In this document: piece by piece, positions 35,111 to 45,745 of the stretch
How positions within the stretch are numbered: the stretch's first letter is position 1
Layout of the letters: each line of letters begins with the position of its first letter
Assembly (NCBI GenBank): GCA_021234155.1
Contig: JAJEKV010000047.1
Coordinates: 10,374,081-10,438,080 of the forward strand
Length of the DNA stretch: 64,000 nucleotides
Origin: Isoetes taiwanensis
Taxonomy: Eukaryota > Streptophyta > Lycopodiopsida > Isoetales > Isoetaceae
Direction: 5' to 3'
Position numbers and translations under genes: made by a program
The notes under the pieces: generated by a model
Database searches by the model: none
Told to the model about the DNA's origin: nothing
Seen by the model: only the letters and a program-made list of their open reading frames with translations

Positions 35111-35459
35111 GTGGTGGTCCCGGGGAGCGGAAGATGTGGATGCATTGCGGCTGGGAGGGGCCCTCGGAGGGGGACTCGAGGGGCCGGAGTGCACGCATCC
35201 CCTGTTTGGCTACACTGAATTTCCGCATCCTTCCCGGACCAGCCCGGTGCCCCTCCATGTCTGCGGCCCCACGACTTTGGCCAGCTCACGCCTTTCGGTC
35301 TCTTGCCGTCTTTGGGGTCAAGTCCCCACAGCGGTCTGAGCCGGCCCCTTCAACTTCCGCACGGCCGCAGAATGGCCACCCGCCTCATGCGCTCTCAAAA
35401 CGTGAAGATGACCACCCGGGCGATCGGCCCGAATTCCATGACGACTTCGCCTTTCCAAT

Positions 35460-36603
35460 GGTCACGAGATCTTTGGGAACATCATCCGTCCAAGATCCAT
35501 CCGGCGTCGAGAAGTGAGATGTTCTCCGACTCCTCCGTCGGCCCTCGCACTACCACATTCTGCGGCTCCTGGCGTTTTACGTTCACGAGTTGGCGGGGCC
35601 GCACAGTGTTGGTTGAGGTGGGTGAGGCATAGGTCTCGTGGCGGTGCGGGGTGGTGGCGCCCGGCGTGATCTGATGTGTCTGCGGCATGTGTTCCGTGTT
35701 GGCGTCCCGTAGGTTGGTGGGTTCGCGGGGTTGGTATGTTCTTTGCTTTGTGGTTTCGTTCTCCGTAGTCGTCGCAGCTCAGCTCTTCTTGGGACGTTGT
35801 CATGTCTTGCCATCTCCAGCGTGCAATGGCGAGTTGCTCATGTGCCTCGGCAAAGGAGGCCCTTGCCTTCTTGGGCAACGGCCGCCCGGCTCCCAGCTCG
35901 ATCTCGTGCTAAATCCCCTTACTCGGAGCGCCATTCTGCTCGCTAGCTTCTAGAGCAGCTCGGAATCGGGCCTCCTCTCCATGGTGGCGACCTCCGCAAC
36001 CTCCTCGGCGAGGGCGGCCTGTGTTCTCGTGCCGTGGCCTTAGCCTCCCCTCAACCTCGGCTGGATCCGAGACAGGTTACGAAAGTGTCTCTGCTCTTCC
36101 GGTTCTCGGTCTGCGTCCCCAGCTTCCATAGGCTGCCAACACGGTGTCTACACCCCTCCCATATCGCAAGCTCCTGGCGGTATTGCTGTCAGTCAAATTG
36201 TAGCAAGTGGATGCTATCATCGCCTGTCGATGCAGCGATCCTCCAATTACGGATTCGCCGTTTTTCCGGCACCAACCGCCTTTGCGTAACATCCGAGATG
36301 TTATGTTCTCCACCTGAAATGGGGAGGCACGCAAGGCGTGCTTTGGTGGCCTCAACCCTCGCTGGATGTGGCTCCAAGGTTCGACCGGGCGGATTGCACA
36401 GTATGGCCTCGGCCTGTCGGGTCGGCCCAGGCCTTGGCTCGGGCCTCCCTCTTCATGGAAGACGTCTCTCCCTGCACTGAGGCCTCTTCCTTGGTGGCCC
36501 CGCCATGGTCTTCCCGCAGGGCTCTACTGCGTGGGGTCAACCGGTGGTTGGTGTGTTTGGGCCTTCCCAGGATGGGTTGGTGTGGTCTGAGGTAGCTCAC
36601 CAA
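35460..36603 (-). pseudogene. GC-rich LINE, putative N-terminal region
   Basis: Minus-strand frames of 80-140 codons include an Ala/Glu-rich helical segment (KKARASFAEAHEQLAIARW near 35870) and a Lys/Glu/Arg-rich one near 36500. There is no zinc knuckle or other diagnostic motif. Assigned to the LINE only by strand, composition and position. Confidence 0.3.
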
Positions 36604-36696
36604 CCAAATGTGGGTCCAGACACGGGACTGTGTCTGTGGCCATGACTTGGGGTATGACTTGGGCGACGACTCCTGGATATCTGGTGTGTACCGGCT

Positions 36697-37053
36697 GCCA
36701 CAAAAACCCTAGCACACAGCCCGGAAAAGTGCAGATTTGAGCACAGAAACAAAAACAAGCATGCAGCTATCATACACCGTTGGAAAGCTCTCTGAACCAG
36801 CTTTCCAACAAGCCCACGCACATGAAAATCTGACACCGGATGTGAGAGATACAGTCCGTTGAAGTGTCTACCGATTGCCACAGAAACCCTAGCACACAGC
36901 CCAGAAAAGTGCCAATTTGAGCACAGAAACAAAGCCAAGCATGCAGGTACCATACACCATTGGAAAGATCTCTAAACCAGCTTTCCAATAAGCCCAAGCA
37001 CATGAAAATCTGACACCGGATGCGAGAGATATGACCGATCAAAATTCTGCCAC
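36697..37053. repeat. 180-bp tandem repeat, block 1 (two units)
   Basis: AGCACACAGC recurs at 36711 and 36891, period 180. Units share CCACA(A/G)AAACCCTAGCACAC, GTTGGAAAGCTCTCTGAACC and GAAAATCTGACACCGGATG. The pattern of 'fails to open' frames on the minus strand (LVGKLVQRAFQRC) comes from the repeat, not from a gene. Confidence 0.85.
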
Positions 37054-37271
37054 AAGACGAGACCAATCGAATACTTACTAAAACATACGCCAATCCCTAT
37101 ATTGGTGTCAGACTTTCATCAACAACACCATCAGGAACTAGGGTATGAATTAGTAAAACATTCTCGTAACCTTCAATAAGAGTACAACACACACCTTTCA
37201 ACACCGCATGCCAAGGCCAACAACGGCATCGCAGTAAGGCTATACTTCTCAAAGAAGGAAGAAGAAGGGCT

Positions 37272-37626
37272 GCCACAAAAACCCTAGCACACAGCCCGGA
37301 AAACAGCAGATTTGAGCACTGAAACAAAGACAAGCATGCAGGTATCATACATCGTTGGAAAGCTCTCTGAACCAGCTTTCCAACAAGCCCAAGCACATGA
37401 AAATCTGACACCGGATGTGAGAGATACAGTCCGTCAAAGTGTCTACCGGTTGCCACAGAAACCCTAGCACACAGCCCGGAAAAGTGCCAATTTGAGCACA
37501 GAAACAAAGCCAAGCATGCACTTACCATACACCGTTGGAAAGATCTCTGAACCAGCTTTCCAACAAGCCCAAGCACATGAACATCTGACACCGGATGTGA
37601 GAGATATGACCGATCAAAATTCTGCC
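37272..37626. repeat. 180-bp tandem repeat, block 2 (two units)
   Basis: The same repeat at offset 574 from block 1, with AGCACACAGC at 37285 and 37465. Both blocks end with GAGAGATATGACCGATCAAA (37025 and 37599). The 218 bp between them is unrelated. Similar 'GAGCTTTCCAACAAG' wording recurs near 59130, as in many plant LTR elements. Confidence 0.85.
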
Positions 37627-39801
37627 GCCTTCAGAGAGAAGAGGAAGAGTGTGTGTATAATAAAACTTTTAGTTCGGAGACCATAAGGTTTAGTCATAGA
37701 CTCAGAGAATTGTGGTGTAGAATACGCAATATATCTATGACACAAGATCAACGACCTGTGGAAATACATTTCAGGTAACAAGAAGTTGAATTTACGGTGG
37801 AAAATATCATCCACCGAGATTATGACACGGAATGGATTATAATTAAAGACCAAGACAAGATTATACATCGTAAAACATCTGTATTATACTTATGGGAACT
37901 CAGGGTTGTATGATATGGCCTGCAATTATGAATTTAGCTATGTGGCTATGTCAAGCAATCACATATATTTGCAGACTTGGGAATGGCCCATACATGTTAC
38001 TATATGTCATAATAACAAGGTAGCAGTCGTGAATGTTGGAAGAACTAAGTAGTATTGAAGACTACATTAATGATGATAGCAAAGATGTCGACTATGACAT
38101 CCGAACTGTGCCTTGCATGAGGATACTAGAGAATTCGTGCAAGATGAATCGAATGTCACTTGAGAAGGTTTAAAAAGGAGAGCATAATGATATGCTTGTT
38201 CATGAAGATATTGGCTAGTTTCAATCTACAAGAGATAAGCATTTAAGTTATTTCAATTGTTTGGAGTCGACTATTTTTGGTTGGTACAACTTAATAAGGG
38301 ACATGAAAAGAGTTTAAGTCAGAGAAATAGCCAGAGTAAATCTAGCATATTACTATTATGGGATCAAGACGATTTAGTGCACCCGTATCATTATGATGGG
38401 GTCCGAAGACAATAACATTTGAAATTGATCAAAAGTTGAAGTTGATATGATAACCTGAGAAAATAATAAGTTAATTGTGAAGAGACAGGGTTGGTATTTA
38501 CATAACAAAAGTAGCATAAGGCACTAAAGAAATGGTGGAATTACCTTGGGATCCTATTAAAATTTAGGCACCCTATGCAATTCCAACATAGAGTTGGACG
38601 CTATTATTTTGGCAAGCCAGTGGTTCAACCACATCATAATTGCACATAGGCAATGGATTACGCTTTTACTAAATTAAAGCATTACATACTGTACATGTAG
38701 GATATACAATTTGGTGGAGTAAATCATGGAGTGGCATGGGGAGAGAAAGACAAGTGAAGTCAACTTACCACCAATCAAAGGTTTTGAAGTACATCTGGAA
38801 TGTGCAAACAACATACAATCGGCTGAATACGGAGGTAGGCTGTTGTAGTTGGCATTTAAAATAATTGGCAATGGATAACAGAATAACGCTCAAAATGGTG
38901 GGGTTAAACGGTACTATAGTACACTCCCTGGTTGGGTGGCGAATAAGAGTTACCTGCTAGACGCTCAAATGTGTCTTGCATAGACACCGAAGACTAGACA
39001 TCAAACCGAATGGGTTACAAAAAGTCGTAATTTAGAACACATAGAGCTAGAACGTCAATACAAGTCAGAGTATTTGGTAAAAAATAACTATCCAGGTTAT
39101 TGCAGACGTGGATATTTAGGAAGAATTACAAAGTGAAGCCAGACGCCCTGATGGCTCTAGGTAACTTATGAGTCTCAAGAAGGCTCACTGTCTAAAATAG
39201 GACATTACTATGCGAAGTCATTTGTAATGCCACAACTGCATGACATCATTGCAAAACAACTTCATGATTAATAGTTCTAAGGTGTATGACGATGTTAAAT
39301 CATAGCCCCAATGAGATGGGGTGAAAAGACATAGGGGAATCAAAAAGCAACATTGGAACATGGACTATTATATCATAAGTCACATAATAGTATTTTAGAA
39401 GACAACAAGAGGGTTAAAGAATATCTGAAAGGTGAAATTGTTTGGTGTCCCTAGGGAATAAGAATTTGCATACGTTGTATCAAGTGTACAATTGATGAGT
39501 AATGCTGGAATTAGTAAGCAACACCATTCAAGGCCCGGGTAAAGGGTTCGATTATAGGTGTAGAGAGCATATTAAAGAAGAAGAAAAGAATGAAGGGCCA
39601 CTATTCGTTATGTTTAGGCCGCCGGGTCGGGAAGGCTATTACCTTCACAACATTTGAATGAGTTGCATATCTTGAGGGATGCTCCCTACTAGCAGGCAGG
39701 GATAGATTTTGGCTCCTTAATTGGGCAAATCCAATCGTAGAGTGTTGTGTCAATTCTCTAGGCAGCAGGGGCTTGAAAGCCTTTCAAAGATCTAATCTGT
39801 A
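37627..39801. other. gene-free stretch, possibly very old element remains
   Basis: No open frame above about 85 codons and no motif I can defend. The purine-rich plus strand hints at decayed coding sequence of an LTR element, but I could not identify a domain. Confidence 0.35.
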
Positions 39802-40463
39802 GTGGCCGAGAGCTTGCATGCAGGGTTTTCTCAAGGGTCCAAGGAGAGAGTAGAAAAGAGAGAACAAAAAACTCTCCTTAGGCACCAGTTCCAAACTTGC
39901 ATCATCACGATGGCTCATAACAAGTTGGACATCGTGCGACTGGGCATGCCATAAGGTACAAATTGACTCTGCGGTTGCATTCAGAAGGTCAGAGTTACCC
40001 TAGACACATCTATGACGAGTAGAGGATCGATCGAATGCCTAGATTGCCGAGTACATACTATATCTGGACTAGCGCACTGGCAAGGAGTGAGTTGAGCGAA
40101 AGGTCGACTAGTTTCCCATAGCAAGACGAGTTTGTTCTATTGGGCATAATAGTTGGTCCCTAGGGTAAATTAGATGCTCTGGATTCATGCATGAAGTCCA
40201 AACCACATTCTGAACTCACTAGCATGGCCGAATCAGAGGAACACTCCATTTCCCCATCATGCCCCTATGATGGAAAGAGGGAAATTTGGGGGTTGGCACA
40301 TCTGCGTGGTGGATGTCCATTTTTTCTTTTCACTGACGCTTCATGCGAGATGGGCAACCATTTTAACGGTGGGATTAGCAGATGGAACAATTTGGTTGCC
40401 CCGACACCTAAACCCTACTAAATCTGTAGGGTTTAGGTTTTGGCAACCTTCCTTGCTTCTTTA
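39802..40463. repeat. 0.6-kb tandem unit, copy 1
   Basis: GTGGCCGAGAGCTTGCATGC occurs at 39802, 40464 and 41078, giving units of 662 and 614 bp plus a partial third. The unit ends near a CCTAAACCCTAC...GTAGGGTTTAGG inverted repeat (about 40410-40440), a telomere-like box hairpin. Confidence 0.88.
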
Positions 40464-41077
40464 GTGGCCGAGAGCTTGCATGCAGGGTTTCTTCAAGGGT
40501 CTAAGGAGAGAGTAGAAAAGAGAGAACAAAAAAACCCTCCCTAGACACCGGTTCCAAACTTGCATCATCACGATGGCTCATAACAAGTTGGACATCGTGC
40601 GACCGGGCATGCCAGAAGGTACAACATAACAATTTGACTCTGCGGTTGCATTTAGAAGGTCAGAGTTATCCTAGATATATGTAAGATGAGTAGAGGATCA
40701 ATGGAATGCCTAGATTGCCGAGTACATACTATATCTGGACCGGCAAGATCGGCAAGGAGGAGTTGAGCTGAAGCTTCGACTAGTTTCCCATAGCAAGACG
40801 AATGAAGTCCAAACCACATTCCGAACTCACTAGCATGGCCGAATCGGAGGAACACTCCATTTCCACATCATGCCCCTATGACGGAAAGGGGGAAATTTGG
40901 GGGTTGGCACGTCCACTAGAATCTGGATGTCCATTTTTTCTTTTCACTGATGCTTCATGGGACATGGGCAATCATTTTAACGGTGGGATTAGCAGATGGA
41001 ACAATTTGGTTGGCCCGACACCTAAACCCTACTAAATATATAGGGTTTAGGTTTTGGCAACCTTCCTTGCTTCTGTA
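40464..41077. repeat. 0.6-kb tandem unit, copy 2
   Basis: Second copy, lacking about 48 bp present in copy 1 between the TCGACTAG and ATGAAGTCC blocks (near 40780-40800). It contains the same hairpin as CTAAACCCTA...TAGGGTTTAG at about 41022-41050. Confidence 0.88.
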
Positions 41078-41440
41078 GTGGCCGAGAGCTTGCATGCAGG
41101 GTTTCTTCAAGGGTCTAAGGAGAGAGTAGAAAAGAGAGAACAAAAAACCCTCCCTAGGCACCGGTTCCAAACTTGCATCATCACGATGGCTCATAACAAG
41201 TTGGACATCGTGCGACCGGGCATGCCAGAAGGTACAACATAACAATTTGACTCTGCGGTTGCATTCGTGCTGGCAAGGAGTGAGTTGAGCGAAAGGTCGA
41301 CTAGTTTCCCATAGCAAGACGAGTTTGTTCTATTGGGCATAATAGTTGGTCCCTAGGGTAAATTAGATGCTCTGGATGCATGCATGAAGTCCAAACCACA
41401 TTTTGAACTCACTAGCATGGCCGAATCAGAGGACTTCATA
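41078..41440. repeat. 0.6-kb tandem unit, partial copy 3
   Basis: Third copy with an internal deletion (GCATTCGTGCTGGCAAGG near 41263 joins distant parts of the unit). It fades after GCCGAATCAGAGGA at about 41435. Confidence 0.8.
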
Positions 41441-43263
41441 AATATGTGATGTTTCTTGATCTGATGCCTTGCCTCGGAGTAGTTTTCTTGTTGCAGATTT
41501 GCGGCCATGGTTAGTAACACTTGCAGACTTTCAGTGGGCTTCGACCCCCAGGCATAAGGGCGATCCCTTCTCTCGGGATCTCCATTATGCCTGGCTAAGC
41601 ATTGACATTGCGCTGGGGTTCAGTTCCCTAGGCTCACTAACATCCTCCCTTTGTGGTCTTACATGTATTGCTCTTCGTCATGGCAAGCACTATGTATAGG
41701 GATCATCAAATGCATGCCATTAACAGTTGCAACTTGAAGTGGCAGTCAGTGGCACGTGTTTGATCGTCCCGATGCATGGAATTACTGTAACTATGAGGAG
41801 GCCTGGTATTATCTTCAGATAAGATAGTTGGAGACGCCCTCTTCATGTTGTTCCAGATAAGCCCTGAGCATTGGATTGGAACTGCGGTTCGATTCCCCAG
41901 GCTCGTGTCATGTTGGAATCCTCTTGCTATGTTTGAGTTGTGCAGTACTAGATTGTATTAGTATGACACTGTACTGTATAGATGCTAGTATACTATCTAA
42001 ACCCATGGTGTGTGGTCTTCAAGCGCCCTCTTTAAGGGTCCACAGGGTCCAATTTGACCCCAAAAAGACTTCAGACGGGCGAATATAATGTGTGGAGAGG
42101 GAATATTCTATGAATCGTTCCACCAACCAGGGTCCATAAAAAAATAGTACACGCTTTAGCTAGAAATACCATGGTGACCATGGTAAAAAGGTTGGTCAAG
42201 GGCTGACAAGGGGGTTTTAAAGGACAAGGAAAAACAAAGACAACAAAGAAGTTTTGAAGTCCATTATTTTCCCTCGCTTTTCCTCCTCAACGAAGCATTA
42301 GGTCAAAACACTCAGGGCATACTTGGCGATGGCGGTAACCAAAGATCGACAAGGTGAACTAGCTCTTGAAGTCAAGAAGTAAGACCCATTTATTTAATTT
42401 CTTCCTCTTTTCGACAAATTTGAAACGGCTTTAAATTTGGTGACCTGCAAATATTTCTTCCAAATGGCAAGCAAGACCACTGATGATGTTCTCAGGCTTT
42501 CGTTTCCTTCCAGATCAAGCTACACTTCGTCTAGTCGTTGATTAGCAGGCTACCAATGGAAATGAGAATACTAGTTCTCTGGTGTTTGATCTTAGGAGGT
42601 CTACACTCAATTCGTAAAACAGATGCTGCTTTTAATCTTGCTATTCTTACACTGCTCTCATTCTTATTATTCAATTCTGACAGATCTCAGTATCCCTACA
42701 TAACTGATATCTCCTACTTATCAACTTCATAAATGTCCTGTAAGGTCACCCGATCTGGAATATCTAGGCATATTAGATTTTCAGTGTTCTGTGGTATTTG
42801 TGAAGAAAGATGGAACCTGTCAATTTGCTAAAATATCACGTTGTCCTGATCTGGAATATTTAGTCTTCTTAAAGTTCAAATGAATATAGTAGATGATGTT
42901 AATTATATCTACTTCGCTCTTTGCTTTTGTACGCGCTTGTCTATCCTTGCTCTTGTACACACCCTTGCTCCCATCTTTGTCAGTCGCATGCAACGTTTCA
43001 AGTTTAATATTACAAAAATGAATGCCATTTAGAATCACAAAGTAATCTAACAACTGGAGCTGGTTACGTTACAGAACTTATGGAGAAGAGCTCCATTATC
43101 TGAGAGATAATGCTTGAAATGGTTAGTAGAGCCTTGATATTTTGATGAAGTTGAAGAGAAAGAAGCTGCCTTAGTGGGTTCATGGAAAAGCAACATCTAC
43201 AAATGATATTTATTCTGAGCCAGAGTCTATAGCGAGCAAGCTAAAGCTATCAGAGCAGTGGCG
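41441..43263. other. intergenic stretch upstream of the RNase T2 pseudogene
   Basis: No gene recognised. It holds two related tRNA-tail-like segments about 270 bp apart (GGGGTTCAGTTCCC near 41615 and GCGGTTCGATTCCCC near 41884) and an ACCATGGTGACCATGGT palindrome at about 42168. A short open frame from an ATG near 42328 (AVTKDRQGELALEVKK) runs into a GTAAG, but no further exon could be linked. Confidence 0.35.
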
Positions 43264-43914
43264 ATGAAGAGGGCAAGCATTGCGTCAATATGCATTGTTG
43301 TATGCCAAATTCTTATGGTGCAGGCCAAGTCCCACCATAACCATAATTCTCCTCAATCTTCTATTAAATCCCACTCTGGGGGCTTCGATTTCTTCTACTT
43401 TGTTGTATAGGTGAGCACAAAAGGAAATTGATTGTCTGAATCTGTTTGGAAAGATTTCTCTATTGTTACAGCAGGTGTTGTCTTCAAAAACCTGTATGGG
43501 AATGCTTTGTGTTAGTAAGTTCAATGCTACTAAGTGTAGAAAAACTAAGTTGATTCATTGCAGTGGCCTAGAGCTTACTGTGACAGCGACAGAACCTGCT
43601 GTTATCCCTCAACAGGCAAGCCAGAGGCAGATTTTTCCATTCATGGTCTCTGGCCAAATTTCAACGATGGCACCTATCCGATGAATTGCGAGGCACACGA
43701 ATCATTTGATGTTTCAAAGGTCTAACTTAGTTTTTGTTTTTTTGGTTCTGGGTTTGTTGGTTTCAAGGAAACTACAGAGTCTCATACTTAAGCAGGGTGA
43801 AAATTTGTGTGCAGATCAGAGGCATGAGGCCAGAGTTGAACAAGTATTGGGGATCATTAGCATGCCCAAGCAGCAACAGCTTGAAATTCTGGTCTCATGA
43901 ATGGGCGGCAAGGA
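43264..43914 (+). pseudogene. ribonuclease T2 (S-like RNase) pseudogene, split
   Basis: Exon 1 (43264-43410) encodes a ~22-residue signal-peptide-like start (SIASICIVVCQILMVQA) and GGFDFFYFVV. The next codon, CAG in the family, is TAG, directly before GTGAGC. Exon 2 (43564-43719, after ..TTGCAG) encodes WPRAYCDSDRTCCYPSTGKP and then the first conserved active-site motif FSIHGLWPNFNDGTYP with its catalytic His. Exon 3 (from 43815, after ..TGTGCAG) encodes SLACPSSN...KFWSHEW, the start of the second motif. The expected KHGTC, with the second catalytic His, is replaced by AARNY and a stop at 43912. Introns are 153 and 95 bp. No fourth exon was recognised. The family cleaves RNA in vacuoles or outside the cell. 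As written this copy cannot be active. Confidence 0.85.
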
Positions 43915-44689
43915 ATTACTTTCCCTAATGAGTTGCTGAACAATTTCTTCTAAGGTTTCCAACTCATGTATATCAGGTGGATTCGGGGCAGTTGGGCACC
44001 TGCATAGAGAGTTGAGTGCTTACATCTTGACCCTCTCTTCTAAAGGGGTAATATGTATCTATTCTAAGACATTAGATGCATTTCCAAGTTAGTCATTTAC
44101 CTACTCTAACAAGAGGGCAGAAAGAGAAGAGTGCGAATATCAAAGTGAAGATGTTAACTGAGCATGCCTGAGCAGCGAGCAATCCGATTGTAGTTCATAC
44201 AGATGATAATGGAATTTTGTGGTCGTAGAAGAAGCTTTCTATAGTAGGAAGGTTTCTAGAAGGGTGAAACTTTGAAAGTAATATCAGAGTAATGCTTGTC
44301 AATATTTCTATAGTTGAAGATGAAATATCAAATGTCTACTAAAGCTATTGTTAGGAGATGTTAGAGTTAAGAAAAGAAACTAAGAATCTGTACTGGCAGG
44401 TCTACTTGACCTTCTTTGCCTAGTTAAAGCTTTTGATGGAGCTTTTGCAAGAAAAAAAGTAGGTTGTATTAGTTATTTCAAAAGTAAATTGTAAAGCTTG
44501 AAATGCTGAAAGACAATCAAATTATTGTAACTTTCATTTGGAAGAAATAGAAATGGTGATACTGTATGTTATTAACTGAGTTCTTTTGAATTTTGAATTT
44601 CTAGTTGGCAATAAAATAAAGATACGAACATGACTTTCATGTATGTGCATGGAATGACGTTATAACTAACTCAAAGATCCACTTCTATA
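43915..44689. other. stretch after the RNase T2 pseudogene
   Basis: The first ~70 bp may be decayed remainder of exon 3 (NELLNNFF in the original frame after a shift). The rest has no recognisable coding sequence. Confidence 0.35.
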
Positions 44690-45115
44690 TCTTGACGTTA
44701 GAATTGACTCTAATTGTGTCATACTGGCTGACTTTAATTCTAACGCTACAGAAACTCTATTTTGACTCTACTTCTGATCCTAAAGTCGATGCTAAGGCTG
44801 TCTAAATAGTTGACTCTAATTCTAACGCTATGAATGACTCTAATTGTGACACTAATGCTGACTCTAATTGTGATGGTAAAGTTGACTCTATTCTAACACT
44901 ACTGTTGACTCTAATACTGACTCTAATGTTGATGGTAGAGTTGTCTCTAATTCTAACACTATGGTTGACTCTAATTGTGACTCTAATGTTGATGATAGAG
45001 TTGCCTCTAATTCTAACACTATGATTGACTTTTATTGTGACTCTAATGATGACTCTAATGCTGATGGTAGAGTTGCCTCTAATTTAACACTATGGTTGAC
45101 TCTAATTGTGACTCT
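44690..45115. repeat. GACTCTAA minisatellite with 60-bp higher-order unit
   Basis: GACTCTAAT-like words recur throughout. From about 44880 they organise into a 60-bp unit, with TAGAG at 44935 and 44995 (exactly 60 apart) and next at 45068 (a 12-bp insertion). Just downstream, at about 45178-45215, the complementary words AGAGTCAGTTG and GCGTCAGC occur in inverse orientation, so the array could fold back. The open frame through it is a by-product. Confidence 0.85.
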
Positions 45116-45251
45116 ATATCTGCTGCAAAACTGACTCTAAAGTCTGACGCTAATTCTGACGTTTAAACGACAGAACGTAGAGTCAGTTGTAGCGTCAGCC
45201 ATAATGTCAGTTCAAGGGTTTTTTTTGGTTTTTTTCTGTCTAAGTTTATAA

Positions 45252-45743
45252 CTAAGGTCTGACGCTAAAACTGACTCTAATACCCCTTCCTCTTGTAGTG
45301 GCAGGAGGAGTCCGTCACCTCCTAGTTCCAGCAGATCTGAAACCCCAGATAGCGAATCGGACAATAGTTCCGACAGTGAGTCAGACGCTTCACAAGCCAG
45401 GAACAAGAACAGAAGGACAGACGACTACCAAAAGAAGGTAGATAGTGCAATGAGCAACGTCTGGAAGACAAGGAAGCTGGATCAGTTCTCAGGGAAGGAT
45501 AGGTCAGGCATGGAAGCAGAAGCATGGTTTGATGAGATGGAAGAATTCGGGAACTCTTATGGAATGAAAGACAAGGACATAGGTAAAGTGGCAACGGCAA
45601 ATTTGATAGGACCAGCCAGAATATGGTGGAAAGGATACGCAAAGTCCAACAAGCTAAGAAGAAACAATTGCAAGTTTAGGACTTTCAGCAAGGCGTTCCA
45701 CAAGCACTACGTGCCGACATCACACACAAGCAGGCAGATACAG
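45252..45743 (+). pseudogene. chromovirus gag, N-terminal part
   Basis: The frame is open from 45252 without an ATG before 45450. It has a Ser/Asp-rich start (SETPDSESDNSSDSESDAS), then a capsid-like stretch with the gag core pattern (KLDQFSGKDR, AEAWFDEMEEFGNSY, LIGPARIWWKGY, TFSKAFHKHYVP). It breaks off after SHTSRQIQQ at the deletion junction. No zinc knuckle remains. It follows a pyrimidine-rich tract ending TTGTAG that looks like a splice acceptor. Confidence 0.7.
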
Positions 45744-45745
45744 CA

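Larger units (their letters stand above)
31800..36600 (-). mobile_element. GC-rich non-L1 LINE, heavily frameshifted
   Basis: A sharp change to GC-rich sequence marks this block. On the minus strand it shows, in order, a putative N-terminal coiled region (36.6-35.4 kb), an AP-like endonuclease (about 35.1-34.3 kb), a reverse transcriptase (about 33.7-32.8 kb) and a C-terminal finger-like region (32.5-31.9 kb). The RT style (YKxGDP...NNYRTIMVGH-like, CPLSPTLFGLYIDQLE, YADDVD) differs from the two L1-type LINEs here. I associate it with LINE clades of algae and early land plants, at low certainty. Frames change every few tens of codons. Confidence 0.7.

Noticed and set aside
36597-37591. Overlapping minus-strand frames repeating LVGKLVQRAFQRC
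   Set aside because: They follow the 180-bp tandem repeat and have no other support.
44830-45024. Leucine-rich open frame
   Set aside because: It is produced by the GACTCTAA minisatellite; no start context or conservation.
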